The translations under genes were made by a program, and so were the position numbers. Shown piece by piece: positions 7,984 through 16,752 of a DNA stretch of 64,000 nt. Position 1 is the first letter of the stretch. The number at the start of each line of letters is the position of its first letter. The DNA comes from Bradyrhizobium sp. Ce-3. Its GTDB lineage: Bacteria; Pseudomonadota; Alphaproteobacteria; Rhizobiales; Xanthobacteraceae. The notes beneath the pieces were generated by a model, which did not search any database, was not told the origin of the DNA, and worked only from the letters and a program-made list of their open reading frames with translations. The stretch spans positions 434,001-498,000 of the forward strand of contig NZ_BQUV01000001.1 in the NCBI RefSeq assembly GCF_022835695.1. The letters are read 5' to 3'.

Positions 7984-8910
7984 ATGAATGCCAGGGAAAT
8001 CGCCGTGGCCGAGGCCGCGCTGGACGACGTTTTTAGCGACGACATCGTCGTGCCGGCCGCGGACGGCTATCCGCTCGCCGCGACGCTGTTCCTGCCGCGC
8101 GGCAGGAAGCGCCACGCCATCCTGATCAATTCGGCGACCGCCGTGCCCCGCAAGGTCTATCGCGGCTTTGCCGGCTACCTCGCCCGCCGTGGCGCGGCGG
8201 TGTTGACCTACGACTACCGCGGCACCGGCGACAGCCGGCCGATGGCGGCGGTCGGCCTCAACAAGCCGAAATCGCTCGCCGGCTTCAAGGCCACGATGGC
8301 CGACTGGGCCGCGCTCGACACCACCGCCGCCGTGAGCTGGATGCGCGAGCGCTACCGCGGCCTGCCCTTCGCCTATGTCGGCCACTCCTTCGGCGGCCAG
8401 GCGCTCGGCCTGCTCGCCAACAACGCCGAGATCCCGCGCGCGCTGCTGATCGCCTCGCAGGCCGCCTATTGGAAATTGATGGCTTCGCCCGAGCGCTACC
8501 GCGTCGTCGCCTTCATGAACGGCATCGGCCTGCCGCTGGCGCGCACGCTCGGCTATGTGCCAGGTTGGGCCGGCCTCGGCATGGACCTGCCGCGCGGCGT
8601 GTTCGAGCAATGGCGCGGCTGGGTGATGCGCGAGCGCTATCTGCTCGACGACACGACACTTGCCGCGCGCGAGAATTTTCCAAACTTCAAGGGCAGGCTC
8701 CGCGCCTTCAGCGTAACCGACGACACCTGGGCGACGCGGCCCGCGATCGAACTGCTGTGCTCCGCCTTCACCGCGATCAGCCCGGAGATCATCTCGATCC
8801 GCCCTGCGGACGCCGGCGTCAGCAAGATCGGCCATTTCGGCTTCTTCCGCAGCGACCACCGCGACACGCTGTGGCGCGGCGCCGCGGAATGGCTGGAGGC
8901 GGAGGGATAG
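7984..8910 (+). CDS. Alpha/beta-fold hydrolase
   Basis: A 308-residue cytoplasmic alpha/beta hydrolase with the start at ATG 7984 (MNAREIAVAE). It has the oxyanion/strand region YDYRGTGDSRP, the nucleophile elbow GHSFGG with Ser near residue 140, and a C-terminal SKIGHFGFFR supplying the probable catalytic His. The layout fits the serine aminopeptidase S33 / predicted alpha/beta hydrolase class that acts on esters or lipids; the substrate is unknown. It is divergent from DAHP synthase and followed by a long repeat-rich gap. Confidence 0.82.
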   Translation: MNAREIAVAEAALDDVFSDDIVVPAADGYPLAATLFLPRGRKRHAILINSATAVPRKVYRGFAGYLARRGAAVLTYDYRGTGDSRPMAAVGLNKPKSLAGFKATMADWAALDTTAAVSWMRERYRGLPFAYVGHSFGGQALGLLANNAEIPRALLIASQAAYWKLMASPERYRVVAFMNGIGLPLARTLGYVPGWAGLGMDLPRGVFEQWRGWVMRERYLLDDTTLAARENFPNFKGRLRAFSVTDDTWATRPAIELLCSAFTAISPEIISIRPADAGVSKIGHFGFFRSDHRDTLWRGAAEWLEAEG

Positions 8911-8927
8911 CATCGAACTCTCACCGC

Positions 8928-9050
8928 CGTCGTCCTGGCGAAAGCCAGGACCCATAACCACCGAATTTGCTTGTGAACGGGACCGCAGCCGCGGCGCCGC
9001 GCGACGACTGAGATTTGGGGTAATGGGTCCTGGCTTTCGCCAGGACGACG
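8928..9050. repeat. 28-bp inverted repeat pair, each arm itself a GAAA-loop hairpin
   Basis: Arms 8928-8955 and 9023-9050 are perfect reverse complements. Each arm contains GTCCTGGC-GAAA-GCCAGGAC, an 8-bp stem closed by a GNRA-type tetraloop, so the sequence can fold locally or as one long stem. This is typical of the extragenic palindromes abundant in Bradyrhizobium. Confidence 0.8.
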
Positions 9051-9122
9051 ATGCGGACGGTTCTCGCGCGATCCAACGCGCCGTCATTGCGCTCCATCTC
9101 CGGTGTCATCACCTCATCTCGG

Positions 9123-9227
9123 TGTCATCGCCCGGCTTGACCGGGCGATCCAGTACGCCGCGGCTTCTCGGCTCAACAACGACTGTCTCTGGAATACTGG
9201 ATCGCCCGGTCGAGCCGGGCGATGACA
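9123..9227. repeat. 33-bp inverted repeat pair
   Basis: Arms 9123-9155 and 9195-9227 are reverse complements with one mismatch. Each carries its own hairpin (ATCGCCCGG and CCGGGCGAT around a 5-base loop). It is a second family of extragenic palindrome in the same gap. Confidence 0.8.
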
Positions 9228-9312
9228 GTTGAGGATGGGATACAGCTCCGCATTCTCGCGACACGATTTGTCCGAGCTTTGCTCTTGGTTTCGCGCTCTC
9301 TCGAAACAGAGG

Positions 9313-9419
9313 GCGCAGGGAAAGCCGGGTGCCGATCGCACCCATGGGTCCGGTGCAAATAAAAAGCACCGGAGGTCGGACCACAGGTGTAACCGGAAAC
9401 ATCCCGGCTTTCCCTGCGC
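9313..9419. repeat. 17-bp inverted repeat pair enclosing a hairpin
   Basis: Arms 9313-9329 and 9403-9419 (gcgcagggaaagccggg and its complement) are perfect. Between them TCCGGTGC (9349-9356) pairs with GCACCGGA (9366-9373), giving a nested cruciform-like structure. Bases 9420-9756 downstream hold no gene that could be supported. Confidence 0.7.
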
Positions 9420-9756
9420 GATGGGTTACGGCTTATACGTGCTCTCCCCGGTGAGACTGGGCTTGCTTGTCACCGCCCGCGCATGACGCAACGCGTCTTG
9501 CACGAGGACACCTGCCGTGAGGGCGTCAGGACCACACGATTTCGCCGTCCGCCTCGCATGCATGTCGTCTCTCGCATGTCCGGCGTCCACCGCATCTCAC
9601 CGCAACACTCGTGACGATCGCGAAGCGCCCCTCAATCGGGTGAGACGGGCCAATTGAACATCTGAGTTGGGTAGCGCGTCAAGAGAAAATTCCGAAAAAA
9701 CGAAATAATCGTCGCGCCTAGGTCTTGCGGTTGGTCGCCGCGTACGGCGCAGAGCC

Positions 9757-9839
9757 GTAGGACGGGTAGAGCGAAGCGAAACCCATCACCCGTATCCGCC
9801 GTCGAAATGATGGGTATCGCTTCGCTCCACCCATCCTGC
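9757..9839. repeat. 32-bp inverted repeat pair ('gagcgaagcga' family)
   Basis: Arms 9757-9788 and 9808-9839 are reverse complements with four mismatches around a 19-base loop, sharing the core gagcgaagcga. This motif family recurs between genes in Bradyrhizobium genomes. It lies 5 bases from the cupin stop codon and could act as its terminator. Confidence 0.75.
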
Positions 9840-9844
9840 CAGTC

Positions 9845-10198
9845 TCACACCACCTTCCGCGGCGCCGCCGTCGCCGCATCGCCGGTGTTCGGCGTTCCCG
9901 TCGGCTCGATCAGCAGCAGATGCACCTCTTCCCGCGCGACCGGCCGGTGCTCGACGCCCTTCGGCACGATGTACAGCTGGCCGGGATGCAGCGTGACGGT
10001 GCGGTCGCGCAGCTCGATGTCGAGCACGCCTTTCAGCACCAGGAAGAAGTCGTCGGTGTCGTCGTGCTTGTGCCAGACGAACTCACCGTGAACCTTCACG
10101 ACCATGATGTCGCAGGCGTTGAATTGCGCCACGGTGCGCGGCGACCAGTGATCGCTGAATGTCGACAGTTTTTGCGAAAGATCGATCGCATCGCTCAT
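9845..10198 (-). CDS. Small single-domain cupin protein
   Basis: A 117-residue protein with the start at ATG 10198 (MSDAIDLSQKL). Cupin motif 1 is GEFVWHKHDDTDDFFLVLKG, with the two metal-ligand His residues and Asp where Glu is usual; motif 2 is LHPGQLYIVPKGVEHRPVA. This is a stand-alone metal-binding beta-barrel, like many unassigned cupins that bind sugars or small ligands or act as simple dioxygenases or isomerases. No operon partner is evident. Confidence 0.8.
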   Translation of the reverse strand: MSDAIDLSQKLSTFSDHWSPRTVAQFNACDIMVVKVHGEFVWHKHDDTDDFFLVLKGVLDIELRDRTVTLHPGQLYIVPKGVEHRPVAREEVHLLLIEPTGTPNTGDAATAAPRKVV

Positions 10199-10251
10199 GG
10201 ATGCCTCCGGGCCTGCGAGCCTGACATCGATAGATGGCGCCGAAAGCCACA

Positions 10252-10284
10252 AATGAAAGAGGCCGCTACGTGGGCGGCCTCCCT
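10252..10284 (-). terminator. Intrinsic terminator of the Ser-rich protein gene
   Basis: AGGCCGC (10260-10266) and GCGGCCT (10274-10280) form a 7-bp GC-rich stem. On the minus strand it is followed by CTTTCATTT. It lies directly after the stop codon at 10287. Confidence 0.6.
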
Positions 10285-10286
10285 GA

Positions 10287-10493
10287 TCATTTGCCCGTCG
10301 TGCTCGGCGGCTTCTGGCCCTGCCCCTGTCCCGTCGTGGCGGACGAGCCCTGGGCGCTGCCGGAAGCGCTCGAACTCATGCTTGAGCTCGCGCTCGAGCT
10401 CGCACTGCCGCTCGAACTCGAGCTGGCTTGAGCCAGAGCGAGAGACGTCGAGGCGATGAGAACTGAAAGGGCAACTGCAATCGGTCGGATCAT
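10287..10493 (-). CDS. Small Ser-rich exported protein
   Basis: A 68-residue protein starting at ATG 10493, preceded by GGAGGAG. Residues 1-22 form a signal peptide (IAVALSVLIASTSLALAQA). The mature part is almost entirely Ser/Gly/Ala with a Gln/Gly/Pro tail, including runs such as SSSSSGSASSSASSS. Such low-complexity secreted proteins are common in Bradyrhizobium and have no assigned role. It is followed by its own terminator, so it is monocistronic. Confidence 0.7.
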   Translation of the reverse strand: MIRPIAVALSVLIASTSLALAQASSSSSGSASSSASSSMSSSASGSAQGSSATTGQGQGQKPPSTTGK

Positions 10494-10683
10494 TTTCTTC
10501 TCCTCCGTCGTTCGGAACACGGATGTCAATGTCCGCAGGAGTGAGATGTTCCGAAGCGCGGCCGGTTGCACGTCGCAAGTTTCAAGGCGATCTCAAAGCT
10601 TTGGTGACAATACAGACGCGAACGCCGCGCCCTCGGGACGCGGCGTTCGCATGCCGTTGATTGCATCAATCTCGATCGGCGCC

Positions 10684-10872
10684 CTACTGATACGTCGCCG
10701 CCTTGTGATGGCCGTTGATGTCGCAATGCGACTCGCCATTGGCGGCCTTGCGCTCCAACAGCTCTCGTTCGGCCTTGTACCAGAGCTGATCCATCTGGCC
10801 GGGCGGTTCGCCGGCGTCCTTCCACAATTCGTAGGCGCGGGTCCGGATCTCCTGCTCGGTTGGACCTCTCAT
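10684..10872 (-). CDS. DUF2934 domain protein
   Basis: A 62-residue protein from ATG 10872 with a GAGGGAG site 6-7 bases upstream. The sequence EQEIRTRAYELWKDAGEPPGQMDQLWYKAERE matches the short DUF2934 motif, a helical region often annotated in Rhizobiales and of unknown function. It is cytoplasmic and charged, with no neighbours in an operon. Confidence 0.78.
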   Translation of the reverse strand: MRGPTEQEIRTRAYELWKDAGEPPGQMDQLWYKAERELLERKAANGESHCDINGHHKAATYQ

Positions 10873-11226
10873 CGGCGGCTCCCTCAATTTGAGACATCAA
10901 ACTGTTTGAGAGTGGAACTGCCAGCATAGCGCAAGGTTCCAACGCGCGCGAGATGGGCAGCCCTGAGGAACAGTCCCCAGTGGATATCCAAGTCAGCAAC
11001 GGTGCCCTAATGCCCGGTATCGACGGCGGCCGCCCGGCGGTGCGCCGATCCTGCAGAAGCACCTACCCCTTCAGAGGTATGAAACCTTTGCGCGCTTCCG
11101 CAGACCTAAGAATATCAGGATTTTGCCACGACCTTCCTGGGGCTAGAGACAGCGCCGTCCGCAGGTATTTTAAGCGGGCGGCGTTGGACTGTCAGGCAGG
11201 GCCGATCGTCGCCATCGCATGCCAAA
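10873..11226. other. Intergenic stretch without recognisable gene
   Basis: About 350 bases between the DUF2934 gene start and repeat copy A. A GC-rich imperfect palindrome occurs near 11150-11185. No supported ORF, RNA gene or promoter was found. Confidence 0.5.
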
Positions 11227-11322
11227 GCGCGATGAGATTGGGTTGAATCGTCATCGCGCTTGTTGTTTGAGCATGATCTTTTCGGAAAACCGCTTCGCAC
11301 TTTTCCGGATCATGCTCTAGCG
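11227..11322. repeat. Bradyrhizobium-type extragenic palindrome, copy A (full length)
   Basis: Two nested palindromes. GCGCGATGA/TCATCGCGC lies at 11227-11259. GAGCATGATC (11269-11278) pairs with GATCATGCTC (11308-11317) around a ggaaaaccgcttcgcactttt core. It matches copy C (42075-42176) over its whole length and copy B (36192-36241) over the second palindrome. Its edge overlaps the permease gene: the TAG stop at 11317-11319 lies within the repeat. Confidence 0.9.
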
Positions 11323-12771
11323 CGGCGGCGCACCGTTGAGCAGGACCGAGTGACGCCGGCCATAGGCGAAATAGAGCACCAGGCCGATCGCCAGCCACAC
11401 GACGAGACGCAGCCAGGTCTCCCACGGCAGGAACACCATCAGCAGCACCGAGAAGGCGATGCCGAGCACCGGGACGACAGGCACGCCGGGGGTGCGGAAC
11501 GGGCGTGCGATTTCCGCATCGCTCTTGCGCAGATAGATCACCGCGCCGCAGACCAGCACGAAGGCGAACAGCGTGCCGATCGAAACCATCTCGCCGAGGA
11601 TATCGATCGGGGTCAGCGCCGCGACGATAGCCACGATGATGCCGATCAGGAGCTGGCTCTTCCAGGGCGTGCCGAGCGAAGGATGCACGTCGGAGAACAG
11701 TTTCGGCAGCAGGCCGTCCTTGGCGATCTGGAAGAAGATGCGGCTCTGGCCGTACAGCAGCACCAGGATCACCGTGGTGAGGCCGGACAGCGCGCCGATC
11801 TTGATCAGCACCGAGAACCAGGTCTGGCCGATGACGTCGACCCCCCTGGCGATCGGATCGGCGACGCCGAGCTCGGTGTAAGGCACCAGGCCGGTCAGCA
11901 CGCCGGCGACCGCAACATACAGGATCGTGCAGATCAACAGCGAGCCGAGGATGCCGATCGGCATGTCGGTCTGCGGGTGCTTGGCTTCCTGCGCCGCGGT
12001 CGACACCGCGTCGAAGCCGATGAAGGCGAAGAACACCACCGAGGCGCCGCGCATCACGCCGGTCCAGCCGAATTGACCGAACGTGCCGGTGTTGTCGGGA
12101 ATGAAGGGATGCCAGTTCGCTGGTGTTACGTATCCAACGCCGAACAGGATGAAGGCGAGCACGACGCAAAGCTTGATGCCGACCATGATGTTGTTGAGTC
12201 GGGCCGATTCCTTGGTGCCGCCGATCAGCATCGCGGTGAGCAGCAGCACGATGAGCGCCGCCGGCAGATTGACGATACCGGCAACCGTCGAGCCGTCCGC
12301 GAGCTTGGCCTCGGTCCAGGGCGCCGCGGCATATTGCGGCGGGATATTGATGCCGAAGTTGCGCAGCAGCGAGGCGATGTAGCCAGACCAGCCGACCGCG
12401 ACGGTGGAGGCGCCCATCGCATATTCGAGGATCAGGTCCCAGCCGATGATCCAGGCGAACAGCTCGCCCAGGGTCGCGTAAGTATAGGTGTAGGTGCTTC
12501 CGGAGACCGGCAGCAGCGCCGCGAGCTCGGCGTAGCACAGGCCGACGAAGGCACAGGCGATGCCGCCGACGATGAAGGAGAGCATGATGGCCGGGCCGGC
12601 ATAGTGCGCCGCGGCGGTGCCGGTCAGCACGAAGATGCCCGCACCGATGATGCAGCCGATCCCGAGCGCGGTGATGCTGAGCGCGCCGAGCGTCTTGCCC
12701 AGCGTGTGCTCCCCCGCTTCCGCGATGATGGCGGCGACCGACTTGCGCGTCATCAAACCCAGTTCAGACAT
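11317..12771 (-). CDS. APC-superfamily amino acid permease (CAT-like)
   Basis: A 484-residue integral membrane protein with about 12-14 hydrophobic segments. The N-terminal region GALSITALGIGCIIGAGIFVLTGTAAAHYAGPA is the APC-family signature with the unwound-helix GAGIF motif, and FFAFIGFDAVSTAAQEAKHPQTDMP is the conserved loop of cationic amino acid transporters. It probably imports amino acids with protons. The 3' end runs into repeat copy A, which supplies the stop codon. The gene stands alone on the minus strand. Confidence 0.88.
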   Translation of the reverse strand: MSELGLMTRKSVAAIIAEAGEHTLGKTLGALSITALGIGCIIGAGIFVLTGTAAAHYAGPAIMLSFIVGGIACAFVGLCYAELAALLPVSGSTYTYTYATLGELFAWIIGWDLILEYAMGASTVAVGWSGYIASLLRNFGINIPPQYAAAPWTEAKLADGSTVAGIVNLPAALIVLLLTAMLIGGTKESARLNNIMVGIKLCVVLAFILFGVGYVTPANWHPFIPDNTGTFGQFGWTGVMRGASVVFFAFIGFDAVSTAAQEAKHPQTDMPIGILGSLLICTILYVAVAGVLTGLVPYTELGVADPIARGVDVIGQTWFSVLIKIGALSGLTTVILVLLYGQSRIFFQIAKDGLLPKLFSDVHPSLGTPWKSQLLIGIIVAIVAALTPIDILGEMVSIGTLFAFVLVCGAVIYLRKSDAEIARPFRTPGVPVVPVLGIAFSVLLMVFLPWETWLRLVVWLAIGLVLYFAYGRRHSVLLNGAPPR

Positions 12772-12960
12772 GACGACATCTCCTTCTGGTGTGGCCGATA
12801 CAGCCTAACAATCAGAACGAGCGCACCGGGTTCCGCGTATCGGAACGATTGTCCCCGGATATCAACAGGGCAAGCGGCCTGCCGGTGCAGGCAAGACAGC
12901 GGTCGCGCTGGCCCGTTGCGGGCGGCGCTCCGGCCAAATGTGTCCAGACGTTTCTCGATC

Positions 12961-12986
12961 GACGCGCCGTATCGTCGCGGCGCGTC
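12961..12986 (-). terminator. GC-rich hairpin after gor
   Basis: GACGCGCCG (12961-12969) and CGGCGCGTC (12978-12986) form a perfect 9-bp stem eight bases after the gor stop codon, likely ending the rpiA-DUF2059-gor transcript. There is no U-run. Confidence 0.5.
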
Positions 12987-12994
12987 GGCCGGCC

Positions 12995-14380
12995 CTACTC
13001 CGCGGCCTGGCGGACGTGGCGCGCGGTCGGTGTCCGCATCGTCACCAGCTCTTCGGACGCGGTCGGATGCAGCGCGACGGTGGCGTCGAAATCGGCCTTG
13101 GTCGCCTTCATTTTCACCGCGATCGCGACCGCCTGGGTGATCTCGGCGGCGCAGTCGCCGACGATATGGCAGCCGAGCACGCGATCGCTCGACGCGTCGA
13201 CCACGAGCTTCATCAGCACGCGGGTGTCGCGCCCGGACATCGTCGCCTTGATCGGACGGAAATCGGTCTTGTAGATGTCGACGTGGCTGTACTGCGCCCG
13301 CGCCTCTTCCTCCGTCAGACCGACGGTGCCGACCTCCGGCTGCGAGAATACCGCGGTCGGAATCGTGGCGTGGTCGACCTGCACCGGGCGCTTGCCGAAC
13401 ACGGTGTCGGCGAAGGCATGGCCCTCGCGGATCGCGACCGGGGTCAGGTTGGTGCGATGGGTGACGTCGCCGACCGCGTAGATGTTGTCGACCGAAGTCT
13501 TTGACCAGCCGTCGACCTGGATGCCGCCATTGGCGGGATTGATCGCGACGCCGGCGGTCTCCAGTCCGAGATTGGCGACGTTGGGATGCCGGCCGATCGC
13601 GAACATCACCTGGTCGGCGGCGATGCTCGACCCGCCAGACAGATGCGCGGTGAAATCATGGCCGTGCTTGTCGACCTTCGCCACCGTGCAGCCGGTGATG
13701 ATGGTGATGCCGTGCTTCTCCATTTCGGTGCGGACATGTTTGCGTACGTCCTCGTCGAAGCCGCGCAGGATGTTGTCGCCGCGATAGACCACGGTGACGT
13801 CGGAGCCGTAGCCGGCGAAGATGCCGGCGAATTCCAGCGCGATGTAGCCGCCTCCCTGGATCACGATCCGCTTCGGCAGCTCCTTGAGGTGAAACGCCTC
13901 GTTGGAGGAGATCACGTGCTCGATGCCGGGCACGGCCGGCCCGTGATTGGGCGCGCCGCCGGTCGCGATCAGGATGTATTTCGCCGTCACCTTCTCGCCG
14001 GTGGCGAGGCGGAGCGTGTGGGCGTCCTCCAGCACCGCGCGGGTCTTGACGATCGTGGCGCCTGATTTCTCGACATTGGTGGTGTAGGCGCGCTCGAGCC
14101 GGGCGATCTCCTTGTCCTTGTTGGCGACGAGCGTCGCCCAGTCGAACGAGACCTGGCCGATGCTCCAGCCGAAGCCGGCGGCATCCTCGATCTCCTGGTG
14201 GACATGGCTGCCGATCACGAACAGCTTCTTCGGCACGCAGCCGCGGATCACGCAGGTGCCGCCCATCCGGTACTCTTCGGCGACCATGACCTTGGCGCCA
14301 TAGTTGGCGGCGATGCGGGCGGCACGGACGCCGCCCGAACCACCACCGATGACAAACAGGTCGACGTCAAACTCGGCCAT
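12995..14380 (-). CDS. gor: Glutathione-disulfide reductase
   Basis: FAD enzyme reducing glutathione disulfide with NADPH, keeping the cytosolic thiol pool reduced. It is 461 residues long. The FAD site is GGGSGGVRAARIAA, the redox-active disulfide is Cys43/Cys48 in GGTCVIRGCVPKK, the NADPH site is QGGGYIALEFAGIFAGYG, and the C-terminal HPTASEELVTM provides the catalytic His-Glu pair. It is third in a minus-strand set after rpiA and a DUF2059 gene. A strong hairpin lies in the gap before it, so expression may be partly independent. Confidence 0.96.
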   Translation of the reverse strand: MAEFDVDLFVIGGGSGGVRAARIAANYGAKVMVAEEYRMGGTCVIRGCVPKKLFVIGSHVHQEIEDAAGFGWSIGQVSFDWATLVANKDKEIARLERAYTTNVEKSGATIVKTRAVLEDAHTLRLATGEKVTAKYILIATGGAPNHGPAVPGIEHVISSNEAFHLKELPKRIVIQGGGYIALEFAGIFAGYGSDVTVVYRGDNILRGFDEDVRKHVRTEMEKHGITIITGCTVAKVDKHGHDFTAHLSGGSSIAADQVMFAIGRHPNVANLGLETAGVAINPANGGIQVDGWSKTSVDNIYAVGDVTHRTNLTPVAIREGHAFADTVFGKRPVQVDHATIPTAVFSQPEVGTVGLTEEEARAQYSHVDIYKTDFRPIKATMSGRDTRVLMKLVVDASSDRVLGCHIVGDCAAEITQAVAIAVKMKATKADFDATVALHPTASEELVTMRTPTARHVRQAAE

Positions 14381-14401
14381 GGCAGTACCTCTGTTTCTTC
14401 T

Positions 14402-14425
14402 CCTCGCCCCGCAAGCGGGGCGAGG
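14402..14425. terminator. Strong hairpin between the DUF2059 gene and gor
   Basis: CCTCGCCCCGC (14402-14412) and GCGGGGCGAGG (14415-14425) form an 11-bp perfect stem with a 2-base loop. It lies 24 bases after the DUF2059 stop and 22 bases before the gor start on the minus strand. It may be a terminator or an mRNA processing/stability element; no U-run follows. Confidence 0.5.
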
Positions 14426-14448
14426 TCACACGCATATAGATATCGTTT

Positions 14449-14985
14449 TCAGATATCCTTGCCGCGCTTCTTCATCTCGGTCTTGAACTGACCGGCGACG
14501 ATCACGCCAAACTGCTGCGCCCACTGCTGCATATATTGCAGCGATCCGTTGATTGCCGTGGGCTCGGCGGTCAAAAGCTTCTGGCCGAGCGGCGTCTTGT
14601 AGAACGTCACGAGGTCCTTCAGCTCCTGCTCGGTGAATTCGGCGGCGTAGATCTGGGCCATGCCGTCGCCGATCTCCTTCTCGCTGCCGCCGAACTGCTT
14701 GGCGACGACCACCGCGACCTCGTCGAGATCCTTCTGGTAGTTCAGGTACTGCTGCAAGAGACCGGTCTTGGTCTTCTCGATGATGCCGGGAACGGCGCCG
14801 TTGTACATGACCGCCACGTTCTTCATCGCCAGGATTTCCTTGGCGGCCGCGATCGCCGCGGGGGTCGACTGCTTGACCTTGGGCATGGGGGGCAGCTGCG
14901 GCTGCTGCGCCATCGCCGGTGCGGTCGCGAGCGCGAGGCCAGCCGCCAGGACCGCCGCCGACAAAAGTCCCGAAAAACGCTTCAT
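14449..14985 (-). CDS. DUF2059 domain exported protein
   Basis: A 178-residue protein from ATG 14985 (MKRFSGLLSAAVLAAG), with a signal peptide cleaved after APAMAQ. The rest is helical and ends in the DUF2059 pattern EFTEQELKDLVTFYKTPLGQKLL. The family is periplasmic or secreted and of unknown function. It sits between rpiA, whose stop codon is 24 bases upstream, and gor. No enzymatic residues were recognised. Confidence 0.87.
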   Translation of the reverse strand: MKRFSGLLSAAVLAAGLALATAPAMAQQPQLPPMPKVKQSTPAAIAAAKEILAMKNVAVMYNGAVPGIIEKTKTGLLQQYLNYQKDLDEVAVVVAKQFGGSEKEIGDGMAQIYAAEFTEQELKDLVTFYKTPLGQKLLTAEPTAINGSLQYMQQWAQQFGVIVAGQFKTEMKKRGKDI

Positions 14986-15008
14986 TCCAAGTCTCCTTGC
15001 TTGCGGCC

Positions 15009-15707
15009 TCATGGCCGTTCAACAACCCGAATTCCCTGCGCGCCGGCCAGAACGGCGACGCTGCCAAGCCCGATGAACAGGCCGTGTTCAACAACGCCCG
15101 GTATGGAGCTGAGCAAACCGGCCAGACGCGGCGGATCGCCGATCCGGCCGAGATGCGCATCGACGATCCAGTGGCCGCCATCGGTGACAAAAGCGTGACC
15201 GTCCTTGCCCTGACGGATGATCATTTCGCCGGATACGCCGGCCTGCGCGAACGCCCGTGCCATCGCAGCCTGGGTCGCGGCGAGCCCGAACGGGATCACC
15301 TCGACCGGCAGCGGAAAGCGGCCGAGCACGTCGACCCATTTGCTGTCGTCGGCGATCACGATCATGCGATCACTGGCGGCCGCCACGATCTTCTCGCGCA
15401 GCAGCGCGCCGCCGCCGCCCTTGATCAGATTGAGCGCCGGATCGATCTCGTCGGCGCCATCGATGGTGAGATCGAGGTGGTCGATCTCGTCGAGCGTGGT
15501 CAATGGAACGCCGCAGCGGATCGCATCCGCGCGGGTCGCCTCCGAGGTCGGCACGCCGATCACCTTCATGCCCGCGCGGACCTTCTCGCCGAGCAGCTCG
15601 ACGAAATGCTTGGCGGTCGACCCGGTGCCGAGCCCAAGCTTCATGCCGTCGCGCACCTCTTCGAGCGCGCGCGCCGCCGCCTGGCGTTTCAGTGCGTCCA
15701 TGTCCAC
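15009..15707 (-). CDS. rpiA: Ribose-5-phosphate isomerase A
   Basis: Interconverts ribose-5-phosphate and ribulose-5-phosphate in the pentose phosphate pathway and Calvin cycle. It is 232 residues long with the typical motifs [40 protein letters not shown] and [15 protein letters not shown]. The GTG at 15707 is preferred over the ATG at 15701 because a GGGG element lies 9 bases upstream of it; the difference is two residues. First gene of the rpiA-DUF2059-gor group on the minus strand. Confidence 0.95.
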   Translation of the reverse strand: MDMDALKRQAAARALEEVRDGMKLGLGTGSTAKHFVELLGEKVRAGMKVIGVPTSEATRADAIRCGVPLTTLDEIDHLDLTIDGADEIDPALNLIKGGGGALLREKIVAAASDRMIVIADDSKWVDVLGRFPLPVEVIPFGLAATQAAMARAFAQAGVSGEMIIRQGKDGHAFVTDGGHWIVDAHLGRIGDPPRLAGLLSSIPGVVEHGLFIGLGSVAVLAGAQGIRVVERP

Positions 15708-15844
15708 GGCCGATAGCCCCTTGTCCGTTACGGGCGCGCCATCGGGCGGCCCGGCGGGCGCATATCTAGCCTCGATTCACGGGCAGGAATAGCGCCATCC
15801 GGACCTGTCCAGCGCCTATTCGGAAACCCGCTCCGGGGCGGTTG

Positions 15845-16684
15845 TCATGCCTGAAAGGCGTCGATTGCGGTCAAAATCGCCGCAAAACGGTCCTCAACCT
15901 CGGCCCGCATCCCCGGATGGGTGAAAACATAGAGCCGCTGCTCGCGGATCGCGGCCACGACCCGCGCCGCAACCGCGGCCGGATCGAGCCCGGCATCGAG
16001 CTGCCGCGCGATCTCCGCAACCATCGCGGACGCCGCGCTGCCGGGCGCGAGCGCGCGGGTCGGCCCATACCGTTCGGGGCGGTTGCGCCCGCTCTCGCCG
16101 ATCCGTGTCCGCACATAGCTCGGACACAGCACGCTGACCCCGATGCCGTCAGGCGCGAGTTGCCAGGCCAGCCCCTCCGACACGCTAACCACCGCGAACT
16201 TGCTCGCCGAGTAGGGACTGAAGCCGAGACCGGCATTCATTCCGCCCATCGAGGCGGTGTTGACGATATGTCCGCCCTCGCCGTGCCCGCGGATATGCGG
16301 CAGGAAGCTCTTGATGCCGTGCACGACGCCCATCAGATTGACGTCGATCACCCAGCGCCAATTCTCGATCGAGATCTGATCGATGCCGCCGCCGGCCGCG
16401 ACCCCGGCATTGTTGCAGAGGACGTGGACCTTGCCGAAGGCGCGGAATGCGGCCTCCGCCGCGCGGTCGACGCTTGCGGGATCGGCGACATCGCAGACCA
16501 CGCCATGAACGTCTGTGCCATCGGCGCGCAGCGCGTCGATGGCCTGGTCCAGCGCACCGGCTTCGATATCGGCGAGCATCACCTTCATGCCCTCGCGCAC
16601 GAACGCGGTTGCCATGGCGAGGCCAATTCCACTGGCCGCACCGGTGACAAAAGCGGCTTTTCCGACAAGTTCCCGCACCCTCAC
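15845..16684 (-). CDS. SDR-family NAD(P)-dependent oxidoreductase
   Basis: Classical short-chain dehydrogenase, 279 residues. The cofactor site is TGAASGIG (about 14-21), followed by an ADIE segment after strand 2 (Asp there suggests NAD+), NNAG (about 91-94), the catalytic Ser in NTASMGG and the YSASK pair. The substrate is not indicated. It is divergent from gph across 68 bases, so the two probably share a promoter region. Confidence 0.9.
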   Translation of the reverse strand: MRVRELVGKAAFVTGAASGIGLAMATAFVREGMKVMLADIEAGALDQAIDALRADGTDVHGVVCDVADPASVDRAAEAAFRAFGKVHVLCNNAGVAAGGGIDQISIENWRWVIDVNLMGVVHGIKSFLPHIRGHGEGGHIVNTASMGGMNAGLGFSPYSASKFAVVSVSEGLAWQLAPDGIGVSVLCPSYVRTRIGESGRNRPERYGPTRALAPGSAASAMVAEIARQLDAGLDPAAVAARVVAAIREQRLYVFTHPGMRAEVEDRFAAILTAIDAFQA

Positions 16685-16752
16685 CTCCCTTTTTTGCGGG
16701 ACCCTAGCATCTTCTCTTGCATCGCGGCGCGCTGCCCGATAGCCAGAGACAG

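Noticed and set aside
7861-9087. Long minus-strand frame running through the alpha/beta hydrolase gene into the aroG leader
   Set aside because: Antisense to a hydrolase with a clear GHSFGG motif; only its last codons, with their own promoter and terminator, are kept as the leader ORF.
9109-9402. Minus-strand ORF of 97 codons in the repeat gap
   Set aside because: It translates the inverted repeats themselves, with no ribosome binding site and a composition typical of spurious calls on these palindromes.
8928-9839. CRISPR array in the repeat-rich gap
   Set aside because: The repeats are inverted pairs of different sequences, not regularly spaced direct repeats, and no cas gene is present.
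11260-13140. Long plus-strand open frame of 626 codons opposite the APC permease and gor
   Set aside because: Composition is Arg/Asp/His/Gln-rich with no domain, and it lies antisense to two well-supported genes; open frames opposite genes are common at this GC content.
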